The notes beneath the pieces are model-generated. The model ran no database searches, was not told where the DNA came from, and was given only the letters and a program-made list of their open reading frames with translations. A stretch of DNA of 64,000 bases from Bin5 sp965261695 (GTDB lineage: Bacteria > Chloroflexota > Anaerolineae > Caldilineales > Caldilineaceae). Positions 18,870 to 28,567 of the stretch are shown here, piece after piece (position 1 is the stretch's first letter; every line of letters starts with the position of its first letter). Where the stretch lies: contig OZ253474.1 in NCBI GenBank assembly GCA_965261695.1, positions 620,001 to 684,000 on the forward strand. Reading direction: 5' to 3'. Made by a program: the position numbers and the translations under genes.

Positions 18870-19580
18870 ATGGCCCCAAATCACAGTGCTATCGCCCTTG
18901 ACAGGGAAAACATTGTGGCAGCACGCAGTCGCGGTGAGAGCAACGTATCTGCGCCGCCGCGGTCGGGGCGTTCGATTGCGGCGGCCGTCGCGCCCAATGG
19001 AGGAGCGTCACCGCAGGCCCTAATCGCTGCCGCCAGAGCTGGGGATGAGCGGGCTTTCCAGGGTTTGGTCGAGGCCCACTGGAGTGTGGCGACGCGTCTG
19101 GCGCGCAGCATTCTGAGGACAGAGGAAGCCGCGGCCGACGCGGTCCAGGACGCGCTGATCAAGGTCTACCAGGCGATGCCCCGCTTCAAGGACGGAAACT
19201 TCCGGGGATGGCTGTTGCGTATTGTGACCAACACATGCTACGACCACCTGCGTTCCCAGAAACGCCAGCCCGCGGTCAGCCTGGATCAGCTGGTGGAGGG
19301 GTGCGAAATGGAGATGCCCGGCTACCACGTCGACCGGGACCCGGAACGACAGGCGTTGCGCCAGGAAAGGCTGGCCGCGCTCAGCCAAATGGTCAACAGG
19401 CTGCCGGCCTGGTACAGGGACGTGGTGATCCTCGTCGACATCCACGGCTATAATTACGGTGAAGCCGCGGACCTGTTGGGCCTACCGCGGGGTACGGTCA
19501 AGTCGCGGCTAAGCCGCGCCCGCTCCAACCTGCGCGATCAGTTACTGTCTTCGGATCTGTTGCGACAGCCGCCCAATTGA
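18870..19580 (+). CDS. RNA polymerase ECF sigma factor
   Basis: 236 residues. Sigma-70 region 2 at about 55-120 (AFQGLVEAHW, then DAVQDALIKVYQAMPRF and FRGWLLRIVTNTCYDHLR) and region 4 at about 165-225 (LPAWYRDVVILVDIHGYNYG, then GLPRGTVKSRLSRARSNLRD). The N-terminal 45 residues are a low-complexity extension. ATG 18870 has AAAGGA about 8 bases upstream. No anti-sigma gene follows; the next gene is convergent. Confidence 0.95.
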   Translation: MAPNHSAIALDRENIVAARSRGESNVSAPPRSGRSIAAAVAPNGGASPQALIAAARAGDERAFQGLVEAHWSVATRLARSILRTEEAAADAVQDALIKVYQAMPRFKDGNFRGWLLRIVTNTCYDHLRSQKRQPAVSLDQLVEGCEMEMPGYHVDRDPERQALRQERLAALSQMVNRLPAWYRDVVILVDIHGYNYGEAADLLGLPRGTVKSRLSRARSNLRDQLLSSDLLRQPPN

Positions 19581-19614
19581 CACCTAGAGCCGCGTTGCGG
19601 CGACGGGGCAAGGG

Positions 19615-20787
19615 TTATGCCGCGTTCCCCCTCAGTGCCTCGATGCCTGCCCGTAGCCGTTCGATGTCCGACTCATCGTTGAAGAAGTGGGAAGAGACGC
19701 GCAACAGAGTCGGTTCCGGCACGGCGCGTATGAGAACACCGGACTGCGCCAGACGCTCAACTGCAGTGGCCGGGGGGATGCCGTCGATCGTGAAGCTGGT
19801 CAGTCCTGCATGGGTCGGGGTGTTGACCAGGCGCACCGATGGGATGGCGGCCAGCACCGCGCGCGTATGGCGGGTTATCGTTTGCGTGCGTTCGTAAATC
19901 CAGTCCAGGCCCAGCTTCTCCAACCATTGCATGCCGCTCCACATGCCGGCGTTAGCGGGCCGGTAAGTGGTGCCGACTTCGTAGCGTTTCGCGCCGGCGG
20001 GCGGGAGGAAGAGACCAGTCTCGTCGAACGCCTCGCCGTTTCGCAGGCTGGGATAGCCGACGTATGTTTGAAGCAGATTCCCCAGCCGCTCGCGACTGAC
20101 ATAGAGCGCGCCGATTCCTTCCGGCCCACACAGCCACTTCTGGCCCGGAATCGCGTAGAAATCAGCGTCAAGCGACTGCATGTCAAGGTGAAGGGCGCCA
20201 CCTGACTGCGCGCCGTCCACGGCGATCAGTCCGCCATGACGGTGGACGAGCGCGGCGATGCGGGCTATGGGCAGAATTGCGCCGGTCTTCCAGGAGACGT
20301 GTGTGACTGAAACGAGACGTGTGCGGGGGCCAATGACGCGTTCGAATTTGCCCATGATAGATTCTTCATCGTCGTCCAGGCCGAGGGGCACGAGGCGTAC
20401 ATTTAGGTTGAAACGCCGTGCCGCGGCGTAGACCGGCAACAGCCCACCGGGGTGCTCCCAGGAGTTTGTGACGATCTCGTCGCCGGAGCGATACTGTACG
20501 CCCCAGGTGGCGATATTCATGCCGTCGGTCGTGTGATGCGTCAGCGCCACTTCGTCGGCCGCGCAGCCGAGGACGCGGGCAAAGCCGCCGCGCAGCCCAG
20601 CGGCAATGGACTGATTGGATTCGCCGACGCTTACGTTAAGGCGGCCGCCGGTCAGCTGTTGGCGGTTCGCCTCCTCGATGGCAGTTGCCGCGGCGCGACT
20701 GAGGGGGCCATAGGATCCCGTATTCAGGTAGGCCGCGCTCTGCACTGCCGGTAACTCATCTCTGACTTCGGTTAGATTAGGTTGCAT
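19615..20787 (-). CDS. Class V aminotransferase (cysteine desulfurase/isopenicillin epimerase-like)
   Basis: 390 residues, PLP enzyme of fold type I. AAYLNTGSYGPL at the N-terminus, VDGAQSGGALHLDM for the cofactor Asp, and the PLP-binding Lys in IPGQKWLCGPEGIGALYV. No SufE- or IscU-like neighbour and no conserved desulfurase Cys loop that I can see, so the exact reaction is open. Convergent with the sigma factor gene. Confidence 0.87.
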   Translation of the reverse strand: MQPNLTEVRDELPAVQSAAYLNTGSYGPLSRAAATAIEEANRQQLTGGRLNVSVGESNQSIAAGLRGGFARVLGCAADEVALTHHTTDGMNIATWGVQYRSGDEIVTNSWEHPGGLLPVYAAARRFNLNVRLVPLGLDDDEESIMGKFERVIGPRTRLVSVTHVSWKTGAILPIARIAALVHRHGGLIAVDGAQSGGALHLDMQSLDADFYAIPGQKWLCGPEGIGALYVSRERLGNLLQTYVGYPSLRNGEAFDETGLFLPPAGAKRYEVGTTYRPANAGMWSGMQWLEKLGLDWIYERTQTITRHTRAVLAAIPSVRLVNTPTHAGLTSFTIDGIPPATAVERLAQSGVLIRAVPEPTLLRVSSHFFNDESDIERLRAGIEALRGNAA

Positions 20788-20864
20788 AGTTTTTTTGATC
20801 TCGCTTGGTATGCTAATGCGTCAGGTTGAATAGGACGACCGGCGGACGCGGCGGGGCAGGGGCT

Positions 20865-21785
20865 TCACCCGCTAAAGGCCCACTGGCCCGGTCCATGGAT
20901 TTGCAAATAGAGATCGACCGCGGATTCCGGGTCGCTGCGGAGGGACGCAGGTTGTTTGCGAAGCCATTGGGGGAAATCGCTGACCCAGGGTAGCCCGTCT
21001 TCGAGTGTGCGCTGAATCAGTTTGGTGACGGCTTCACTCGCCTCCAACTGCCCGCTGGAGCGAAAGGCGCGTGCAACCCGGGCGCGGTCATACGTCAGTT
21101 GGCGAAAACGGGGCTGCCAAGTCTGTTTTCCGTTCGCCTCCGCCAAGTCCAGGAGGAGATAGTGCGCGCGGGTATCACCGTTATAGGGCATGCCGACGCT
21201 ACCGGGATTCAGGACTCGCTGCCGACATGAACGCACAGGCCCGCCGTCGGATTCCGCCGCAATGCCCGCAACCGTGCGATCCAGGGGTTGGTGCGTGTGA
21301 CCGCAGATGATGACGGGTTCATCGTAAAGCGCGATCTGGCTGGCGATCTTCTGGTCATCTGCGCCGGGAACGATGCCCGCGAACGGGTCACCCGGCAAAC
21401 CGTGGAACAGCCTCAGCGGCGGCGCACTTTCTATCTCGATCAGCAGGTCATGCGGCAGGCTGAGTAGGTGGCTTATGTCGAGCGGGCGCAACTGTTCCCA
21501 CGTCCAGTGGACGATGGGAAAACGCTGCCGGTCGCTGAAGATGGGCCAGCACTCCGGCGTGTGGAGCAGAGCCAGGATCAGGTCATGGTTGCCCTGCACG
21601 GATAGCCAGTCCCGTTCGCGCACGATGTCCAACACTTCTCGGGTCCACGGGCAGCGGTTGATCAGGTCGCCCAACAGAAATACGGCGTCAGGCGCCTGCC
21701 GGTCGATGTCATAGAGGACGGCTTCAAGGGCAGGCAGGTTGCCGTGAATGTCGCCCAGAACAGCGAGGCGCAGGGAGCGGCTCAT
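20865..21785 (-). CDS. Calcineurin-like metallophosphoesterase 1
   Basis: 306 residues. Metal-site motifs in order: LGDIHGN, LGDLINR, QGNHD and ICGHTHQP, then LNPGSVGMPYNGD. Intracellular phosphoesterase of the YfcE/DUF2436-like group; substrate unknown. ATG 21785 overlaps the stop of the related upstream gene (ATGA), so translationally coupled. The C-terminal 80 residues are a helical extension shared with the neighbour. Confidence 0.9.
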   Translation of the reverse strand: MSRSLRLAVLGDIHGNLPALEAVLYDIDRQAPDAVFLLGDLINRCPWTREVLDIVRERDWLSVQGNHDLILALLHTPECWPIFSDRQRFPIVHWTWEQLRPLDISHLLSLPHDLLIEIESAPPLRLFHGLPGDPFAGIVPGADDQKIASQIALYDEPVIICGHTHQPLDRTVAGIAAESDGGPVRSCRQRVLNPGSVGMPYNGDTRAHYLLLDLAEANGKQTWQPRFRQLTYDRARVARAFRSSGQLEASEAVTKLIQRTLEDGLPWVSDFPQWLRKQPASLRSDPESAVDLYLQIHGPGQWAFSG

Positions 21786-22804
21786 ATTGACTGTGCCGCC
21801 TTGAGTGGATCCCGCTCCTTCACGTAGCGATCGCGTCCGGTGGCGTCGCTGTAGGCGGCAAAGGACTGCCTGATCTCTTCTGCATCCGGGTCATGCCCGT
21901 TCGACCGGCACCAGCGGAAGAATTGGATGATCTCCGGTTCAGCGGTAACCAGTTCCCAGTAAAACAGTTGGGCAATAACGCCGCCTGCCTCCAACAATCC
22001 TTCGCTGAAAAAGGCATCGAGTACCGGACGCCGGTCGTATGGGACACGCTGATGCAGCACCTTCCAGCCGCCGGGCTCCACGCTCTCGGGCACAGACTCC
22101 AGCAGGGCAAACTGGGCTGCCGGGTCGCCGTTGAGGGGGAGACCGATGCTGCCGGGATTCATCAGGTGCCAGTGACGATCCGGCCCGCGTTTGTCGCCAA
22201 CGCTCTGAAAGGTTTCCGGCAGCGTGGTTCGGGGAGGTAGGGGGGCGTTGTCCTCATGTGGATCGGTCATCGGATCCGCCAACTCGGTCTTGGATAGATG
22301 TCTGTCCACTTGCACATGGGTATGCGCGGAAATTACAGTGCCTTCTTCGATGCTTTCAAGCGCGGGGATAATCTTTTGCGCCGGCATCGTCTGATAGAAG
22401 CCGACGCGATTGCGTCCCGGCACGCCGTGTGCGACGCGGATTGACCGGCAGCCGGGAAAGCGCAGGCTGAGTTCATCAGGCAGGGAGGCCAGGTAGTTGG
22501 CCTGTTCAACTCCCATGCGCTTCACCAGCCAATGCAGACTGCCCCAACGTTCAGTATCCTCCGCGCCCTTGGGCGCGCGGGCGGTGCCGTAGTCGAGCAG
22601 ATAAAACTCGTGGTTGCCGCGCACCACCGCCCAATCGGAGGCGCGCACGACATCCACGACGCGGTTGTTGAACGGCATCGGGTTTATCAGGTCGCCGTCG
22701 AGAACGACGTAATCGGGTCGAAGCCGCTCCAATTCAGCCTTCACCGCGTGCAAGGCGGGCAGATTTCCGTGTATGTCAGCGATTACGGCCAGTCGCATGG
22801 GCAT
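21782..22804 (-). CDS. Calcineurin-like metallophosphoesterase 2
   Basis: 340 residues, paralogue of the downstream gene. Motifs IADIHGN, DGDLINP, VRGNHEF, SAHTHVQ and MNPGSIGLPLNGD. A 35-residue insertion between the HTH and NPGS motifs (about residues 185-220) distinguishes it. First gene of a two-gene unit; tandem duplication is the likely origin. Confidence 0.9.
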   Translation of the reverse strand: MPMRLAVIADIHGNLPALHAVKAELERLRPDYVVLDGDLINPMPFNNRVVDVVRASDWAVVRGNHEFYLLDYGTARAPKGAEDTERWGSLHWLVKRMGVEQANYLASLPDELSLRFPGCRSIRVAHGVPGRNRVGFYQTMPAQKIIPALESIEEGTVISAHTHVQVDRHLSKTELADPMTDPHEDNAPLPPRTTLPETFQSVGDKRGPDRHWHLMNPGSIGLPLNGDPAAQFALLESVPESVEPGGWKVLHQRVPYDRRPVLDAFFSEGLLEAGGVIAQLFYWELVTAEPEIIQFFRWCRSNGHDPDAEEIRQSFAAYSDATGRDRYVKERDPLKAAQSI

Positions 22805-23172
22805 GAGATCGTTCAGCCGCAGTCTTTCTGCGGCCTTCTGACCGCTATGCTACCCGGTGGAAAGGAAACCGTCAAACGGGGGCAGGGCATACGCATCCAA
22901 TGTGCGTCCAGATCGGGAACCGGCTTTTTGCTGAGTTGCGTATGGCGCATTCCGGATTGGGTAAGGGCAGGCGAGACGGCCCCGATTCAGTTGCTATAAT
23001 CGCCCGAAAAGTCTCTGTTTCAAATGGGATTCAGTTCAGAAGCTGGTGTGGGGCGGTTGGATGGGTTGACAGGCCGGAGCGCTGGCAGGAGAGATTTGGT
23101 GAGATGGGTCAAGAGAGTTCTCGGTGCATCACGGGAGACGGGAGGCTGGGCGAAGGCCGCCGGTGTCGGCGC
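22805..23172. other. Non-coding flank before repeat copy 1
   Basis: 368 bases; a TATAAT at about 22995 on the + strand could be a -10 but lacks a good -35. No gene recognised. Confidence 0.4.
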
Positions 23173-23797
23173 GGCGGGCGGCGCACCGGCGCAGCGCGGG
23201 GCAAAGCGCGGCATGAATTCATGTGATGCCCTGCTCTGTGATCCTGTCGGTATCCTGTCGGGGCATGCGGAGGGTATCAAATTGGCGCAAAGTGGCGCGA
23301 ATTGCCGTGTGAATTCGTGTGCTGCCCTTCGCTTTCTGCAAAAGTTTTTGCGGATTGGGACAACGCGTTGCGCCGGCTGCGGCGGCGTTATGGTTTTGCA
23401 ACCAAGTATGTTCTGTAAAAAAGTATAGGTTTGTTAAGGTACAGAGATGGTTCGCGGTCGCCTTGGACTTTCAGCAATGGGTACAGCGTATACGATTGTT
23501 CAGGCTCTTGCAAGGACACCGGGCACAGGGCATACGCATCTATATCCGTATGCTAATTCTGTATGCCAATCCCGTCGGGATTCCTAACAAGAGGACGTGA
23601 AAACAGGTGGAAATCGCTGTAAGCCTGCTGATTGACGAGGGAAATTCAGCGCAACAAAGGCCGTCAGTCGTCGAAACCGGTCAGATTCATAGCCTGCGCG
23701 CCATCATTGGTACAATTTACAGTGTCTGAACCCGATCCGGAAGGGATCATGGCAGCATTTCGGTGCTTTGACCCTAATTGGATGCAATTGTCCTGCA
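23173..23797. repeat. 625-bp dispersed repeat, copy 1
   Basis: Matches 59895-60519 nearly end to end in the same orientation at an estimated 85-90% identity. Shared landmarks: the palindrome CATGAATTCATG, paired TATCCTGTCGG segments, TTGCGCCGGCTGCGGCGGCG, TGTTAAGGTACAGAGATGG, several GTATGC units, and CAATTTACAGTGTCT. Differences between copies fall evenly across codon positions and create stops in each frame, so it does not look coding. No terminal inverted repeats or target duplication seen. Confidence 0.85.
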
Positions 23798-23983
23798 AAC
23801 GGGGGCGGCTTGAAGATAACGGGGGCGCCGTGCCGGATGGACGGGTGACGGGCGGGCCCAGCGAAGGAACAGGGTGCTCCCACTCGCAGGGGGCGGCAGT
23901 TGACAAGCAGACGACCTATCGCTAAGATCGAAAACCGTTGATGGTCTGAAATTCTCGCTTTGCACGTGTTCCTGGGGGTAGAA

Positions 23984-24655
23984 ATGTGCGGTCGATTTGT
24001 CTTACGGGCCTCCACGCAGCAGCTGCAGACGCTCTTTGACCTGGCGGAAGCCCCGCCCATTGCGCCGCGCTACAACATCGCGCCGACGCAGCCGGTGTTG
24101 GCGGTACGCGCCAATCCCCACGGCGGTCTGCGGGAGGCAACCTACTTTAACTGGGGCTTGATCCCGTTTTGGGCCAAGGATCCGAAAATCGGCAGCCGGA
24201 TGATCAACGCCCGCGCCGAGACTGCCGCGCAAAAGCCTTCCTTTCGCGCCGCGTTCAAGTACAGGCGCTGCATCGTGCCCGCCGATGGCTTCTACGAGTG
24301 GAAAAAGGAGAAAGACGGCAAGCAACCCTTTCTGATCGGAATGGAGTCAGGCGACGTTTTTGGCATCGCCGGGCTGTGGGAGCATTGGGAGCAGGACGGT
24401 TCGGTGATCGAGTCCTGCACGCTGCTGACGAGCGAGGCGAATGCGTGGGTGGCGCCGCTCCACCACAGGATGCCGGTCATTCTGGAGCCGCATGACTATG
24501 ACGAGTGGCTCGATCCGAGCGTGCAGAAGGCGGATCCGTTGCTGCACTTGGTACGACCATTCAGCGGCGCGGCGATGCAGGCTTTTGCGGTGAGCAAAGT
24601 CGTCAACAACGCGCGCAACGATCAGCCGGATTGTGTCGAACCGATCGCGCAATAG
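23984..24655 (+). CDS. SRAP-domain protein (YedK/HMCES family)
   Basis: 223 residues. Covers abasic sites in single-stranded DNA by forming a stable thiazolidine link through Cys2. Start at ATG 23984 is fixed by MCGRF, since the catalytic Cys must follow the initiator Met; GGGGGT lies just upstream. Other active-site residues: Asn in INARAET, Glu in GFYEW and His in LHHRMPVIL. No SOS box recognised upstream. Confidence 0.95.
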   Translation: MCGRFVLRASTQQLQTLFDLAEAPPIAPRYNIAPTQPVLAVRANPHGGLREATYFNWGLIPFWAKDPKIGSRMINARAETAAQKPSFRAAFKYRRCIVPADGFYEWKKEKDGKQPFLIGMESGDVFGIAGLWEHWEQDGSVIESCTLLTSEANAWVAPLHHRMPVILEPHDYDEWLDPSVQKADPLLHLVRPFSGAAMQAFAVSKVVNNARNDQPDCVEPIAQ

Positions 24656-24895
24656 AGAATTGCTGCGTGTTTCGTATTGAGCAAGCTTGGCACAAATGAG
24701 GTTAGGGCTCTTTGAGATTTGTCTGAACTGCGATTCATGCAGTTATGTGATTGGGATGATTAACGGCCCCGGCGCAGATCTTGGTTTTCGTTCACGAGAA
24801 TCAGGCGAATCACAGTCCGATTCTGCCAGCAGGCAACCTGCAGATGTCACCTTTTTGACTAATTAATCAAAGGTCAACGGAACCTATTGACTCCT

Positions 24896-26077
24896 ATGAA
24901 AGCGACCGCGCAGACGATGACAGATACTGGTGGACTGAGGGAGGAGGGATGGCAGGAGGCCGCCTTTAGGACCCCGCCGGATAAGCCGGCGCAGAGGTTG
25001 TTCATACCCGGACCGACCGATGTGCATCCGGCTACGCTGGCTGCGCAGGCCGCGCCGATGATCGGTCACCGCAGCGACGAGTTAGAGGCGCTGTTCGGAA
25101 AGTGCAGCGAACAGTTGCAGCAGCTTTACCACACTGAGGCGAGGGTCTTCACAGTGGCGGCGTCGGGGTCGGGACTGCAAGAGGCGGCCATCCGCAATGC
25201 CGTCGACCGGCGGGTGATCAACTTTGTAAACGGGGCATTCAGCCAGCGCTGGCACGATGTTTCGGTCGGGTGCGGCAAGGAGGCGATCGCGGTGCAGATT
25301 CCCTGGTGCATGGCGGTCAAGCCGGCGCAGGTGGAAGAGGCACTGCAGGCTGCGCTCGGCGATGGCCGCGTGGATGCGATCACGGTCGTTCACAACGAGA
25401 CGAGCACCGGCGTCGCCAGCCCGGTCGGGGCGATCGCAGAAAGCGTACGGCGGGTCAGCCCGGACACGTTGATCCTGGTGGATGCCGTCTCATCCTTCAG
25501 CGGGGTCAAGCTGCCTTTCGACGCCTTGGGGCTGGATCTGCTGCTCACCTCTTCGCAAAAGGCGTTGGCGGTTCCGCCCGGGCTGGCTTTCTGCGCGGTT
25601 AGCGACCGGCTGATGGAGCGCGCGGCCTCGCTGATCGATCGAGGCTGGTATTTTGACTTCCTGCAACTCGAAAAGTACCGCCAGCGCAGCACGACCCCGG
25701 CGACGCCGGCAATCTCGCTGCTACGGGCGTTGGGCGTGCAGCTTGACCGCATCTTCGCCGAGGGGCTGGACGCCCGCTACGCGCGCCACGCATTCTGCGC
25801 GCAGATGAGCCGCGCCTGGGCTGCCGACAACGGCTTTGGCCTGATGGCGGAGGCCGGCTACGAGTCCGACACGTTGACGACCGTCGCGAACTCTCCCGGC
25901 CTGGACATCGGCGCGCTCAACCGTTTCCTCGACGCGCGTGAGATGCAGATCGCCAACGGGTACGGCCCATACAAAGGCAAGGCATTCCGCATCGGTCACA
26001 TGGGCGAGGTGTGGCCTTCAGACTTGGCGCGCTTGTTCGCCGCGATTGGAGAATTCATGGCGGCAGAGCAAGGATGA
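24896..26077 (+). CDS. Class V aminotransferase, alanine-glyoxylate type
   Basis: 393 residues. IPGPTDVHP near the N-terminus, VDAVSSFSGVKLPFDALGLD for the cofactor Asp, PLP Lys in LTSSQKALAVPPGLA, and a C-terminal FRIGHMGEVWPSD. This is the alanine-glyoxylate/serine-glyoxylate/phosphonate transaminase group (pyridoxal-dependent, COG0075). ATG 24896 preferred over TTG 24887; weak ribosome-binding site. Confidence 0.88.
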   Translation: MKATAQTMTDTGGLREEGWQEAAFRTPPDKPAQRLFIPGPTDVHPATLAAQAAPMIGHRSDELEALFGKCSEQLQQLYHTEARVFTVAASGSGLQEAAIRNAVDRRVINFVNGAFSQRWHDVSVGCGKEAIAVQIPWCMAVKPAQVEEALQAALGDGRVDAITVVHNETSTGVASPVGAIAESVRRVSPDTLILVDAVSSFSGVKLPFDALGLDLLLTSSQKALAVPPGLAFCAVSDRLMERAASLIDRGWYFDFLQLEKYRQRSTTPATPAISLLRALGVQLDRIFAEGLDARYARHAFCAQMSRAWAADNGFGLMAEAGYESDTLTTVANSPGLDIGALNRFLDAREMQIANGYGPYKGKAFRIGHMGEVWPSDLARLFAAIGEFMAAEQG

Positions 26078-26182
26078 AGAAGAAGCGCTGCGCAGCCGCG
26101 GCTGGCCCTTTGAAACAGTTGACGGGCTAGGGTAAAGCAGGATTCGGCAGGTCTTCCACCGGCCAATCCGAGACATATCAGA

Positions 26183-26848
26183 ATGCTCTATCTCGTCGCC
26201 ACCCCTATCGGCAATCTCGGTGATATCAGCCTGCGGGCGTTGGAGACGCTGCGCGCGGTCGATCTGATCGCGGCGGAGGATACACGCAAGACCGGGCGGC
26301 TGCTCAAACATTACGAGATCGAAACACCCCAGTTTTCATACCACGAACACAACGAGCGCCAAGCTGTGGAGCGCGTCGTCGGCGCGCTGCGCAGCGGGCG
26401 ATCGGTCGCGGTGGTGACAAACGCAGGCACGCCGGGCATCTCCGACCCGGGATTTTCGGCCGTGCGGCGGGCGCTGGAGGAGGGGCTGCCGGTCTCTGCC
26501 ATCCCCGGACCGACCGGGTTGATCACAGCGCTGGTGCTGTCGGGGTTGCCACTGCACAGCTTCACTTTCCGCGGCTTTTCACCGCGCAAATCGGCGGCGC
26601 GGCGGCGCTTCCTCGAAGTGGACGCGGCGTCTCCACACACGCTCGTCTTTTACGAGAGCCCGCACCGGTTGGCGGCCTGCCTGTCCGACGCGCTTGCCGT
26701 CTTCGGCGACCGTCCCGCGGCGCTGGCCAACGACCTGACAAAGCTGTACGAACTGATTCAGCGCGGCAGCATTGCCTCCCTCCTGGAGGAGGTCGAAGGC
26801 AAGAAACTGCGGGGCGAGTACATCTTCGTCGTTGGCGGCAAGCGCTGA
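26183..26848 (+). CDS. rsmI: 16S rRNA (cytidine1402-2'-O)-methyltransferase
   Basis: 221 residues. Methylates the ribose of C1402 in the 16S rRNA decoding site using SAM. N-terminal LYLVATPIGNLGDIS, AAEDTRKTGRLL, and NAGTPGISDPG (usually DAGTP; the Asp is Asn here), then IPGPTGLITALVLSGLP and FYESPHR. It is shorter than E. coli RsmI by about 60 residues because the C-terminal extension is absent. Confidence 0.93.
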   Translation: MLYLVATPIGNLGDISLRALETLRAVDLIAAEDTRKTGRLLKHYEIETPQFSYHEHNERQAVERVVGALRSGRSVAVVTNAGTPGISDPGFSAVRRALEEGLPVSAIPGPTGLITALVLSGLPLHSFTFRGFSPRKSAARRRFLEVDAASPHTLVFYESPHRLAACLSDALAVFGDRPAALANDLTKLYELIQRGSIASLLEEVEGKKLRGEYIFVVGGKR

Positions 26849-27623
26849 GCAAGGCCCGCCGCAGAAAACTGGGCGCTTGTTCCTCACCTTGCAATTCCAC
26901 GCGTAAATTCCCGATTGACCCGAGTACGGGGCTAGAGGCGGCAGCAAGAGAATCATCTCCAAGTGAGAGTGATGGCTTCTTAGCTCGCCTAGTGCAGGCA
27001 ATCCGACCGTTGACGGGGTCAACGTCATCGTTGGTCGCGCTGCGGTGACGGGTGGGTATGGTTGGCCCGAATCTCGTGTTCGCTGGATAACCGGCTAACG
27101 GTCTTGCTGCCTTCAAGCGCTTTCAGCGCCAGCCGGACCTTGAAGGAAGCCGTGTGCCGCCGCAGATTCCTGACCATCGATGTGCCCCTTCACGCAGTTG
27201 GCGCGTTGCTCGATTATACAGCTTAGCTGGTGGCCCAGTTTTTGTCTCACTTCAGAAAGCCGGTGGGCGAGATGGAGAGGTGTTTGCGAACGTTTACGAG
27301 CGTTTACGAGCGTTTGCGGGTGTTTGCGGGTGTTTTCAGGCGTTTATGGGGGCGGGGCGATTGGAGGGAGGCCGGGGAGGGGTTTTATTGATTTCCAGTT
27401 AATTGTATTGCGTATTGAAGGCGGTGGGGGGCCGGGAAGGGCGGAATCGGCGGGCGGGCGGGGTGCGGAAGGGTGGAAAGCGGGCACTGTCGGCGTAAGG
27501 CGGGCGCGAGTCGAGAGCGCCGCTGGTTGGAGGGGCGCAAGGGCGCAGGCTTATCTGGTAATATGATATTTATTCTATATTTTGGTCAGCCGGGCGGACT
27601 GTAGTGGGCCGCGCCCGGCGACG
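26849..27623. other. 775-base non-coding region with a 10-bp tandem array
   Basis: No convincing gene on either strand. It holds the 10-bp array at 27281-27350 and a purine-rich, G-heavy stretch at 27370-27540. Confidence 0.55.
27281..27350. repeat. Seven tandem 10-bp units
   Basis: Seven consecutive 10-mers matching YGTTTRCGRR or close variants (for example CGTTTACGAG twice, TGTTTGCGGG twice). The last two units are more diverged. Confidence 0.8.
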
Positions 27624-28550
27624 CTATATGAATTTGTGGACCAGCCCGTCGTATTCGTCCGTGTAGGTGTCCTTCAACTTGTCCAGGATCTGGTTGACCT
27701 GGCGCAGCTTGTCTTCGAGGACGGCGGCGGTGTCCGGGGCTGTGCCAGGGTCGGTGGCCGGGGGGCCGGGTTCGACGCCGGACGGGAGCTGGCTGAGGGC
27801 GAGGCCGGTGAGGGCGTCGCGCGCGGGCTCAGGCGGGTGGTCCAGTTCGGTCTTGGCCGCTTGCAGGTCGGTTCGCATTGCAACGAGGTTTTGGAGCATG
27901 TCGCGCAGTGGGTACTCGCTATAGACGTTGCAATAGACATCGTCTTTGAGGAATTCGAGGTAGTCCTGGGAGGGGCCGGCTTGTTGCTGGTAGCCGAAGC
28001 GGCGGCGGCCGGACTCGGTGAGAACGGGCTGGGCGGAGGGCTTGGTTTTGCCGTTTGCCGGCGGCGGCGCAGGTTCGATGGACAGGAGACCCTGGTCGGC
28101 CAGAGATTCGAGCCGGTAGCGCTCCTGTTGGGCGGAGAGTTCGGCGGCCGCGTCAAGAATCTCGAGGTCGCCGTGACAGCCGCTGACTTCGGCGGCGGCG
28201 GCTTCGATTTCCTCGAGGCGGACCAGCTCCATCTCGGCGTCGGCGGCGCGGTAGAGTTCGAGCAGGATTTTGGCGCCGCGGCAGATGGCGGCGTAGGCGG
28301 CCGGTTTCAGCGTCCCTTCTCTGACTTCGGCGATGCCATTTGTGACGGCCTGGATGACGGGCCGGAAGCGTTCGGGGATGCGTTTGTCGGCGCGGGCGGC
28401 GGTGGATGAGTTTTCGCCGCCGAGTACGCGCCAGGCGCGGGTCTTTTCGGGGGCGCCGTGGGCGATGCAGTAGCCGTCGAGTTGCTCGTTGCCATTTCCG
28501 CGGCAGGGGGTGCCGTCTTTCTTTACGCCTTTGCATGGTGGTGCAGCCAT
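27624..28550 (-). CDS. Phage/plasmid-like protein with N-terminal Cys/His motif
   Basis: 308 residues. The N-terminus has a compact metal-binding-like motif: CKGVKKDGTPCRG, then GYCIAHG (C-x9-C...C-x2-H), as in small zinc-finger-like domains of phage and integrated-element proteins (DUF5763-like). The middle and C-terminus are helical and Glu-rich with a predicted coiled coil near the end (VLEDKLRQVNQILDKLKD). ATG 28550 is chosen because GAGGAAAG lies upstream; the in-frame ATG at 28682 lies inside the repeated leader. Function unknown. Confidence 0.65.
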   Translation of the reverse strand: MAAPPCKGVKKDGTPCRGNGNEQLDGYCIAHGAPEKTRAWRVLGGENSSTAARADKRIPERFRPVIQAVTNGIAEVREGTLKPAAYAAICRGAKILLELYRAADAEMELVRLEEIEAAAAEVSGCHGDLEILDAAAELSAQQERYRLESLADQGLLSIEPAPPPANGKTKPSAQPVLTESGRRRFGYQQQAGPSQDYLEFLKDDVYCNVYSEYPLRDMLQNLVAMRTDLQAAKTELDHPPEPARDALTGLALSQLPSGVEPGPPATDPGTAPDTAAVLEDKLRQVNQILDKLKDTYTDEYDGLVHKFI

Positions 28551-28567
28551 TTCTTTCCTCGCTTTGT

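Noticed and set aside
23319..23600. Possible 93-residue protein in repeat copy 1
   Set aside because: The same frame in copy 2 has a stop and no start, and substitutions show no preference for third codon positions.
27281..27350. CRISPR-like array
   Set aside because: Units are 10 bp with no spacers and there are no cas genes.
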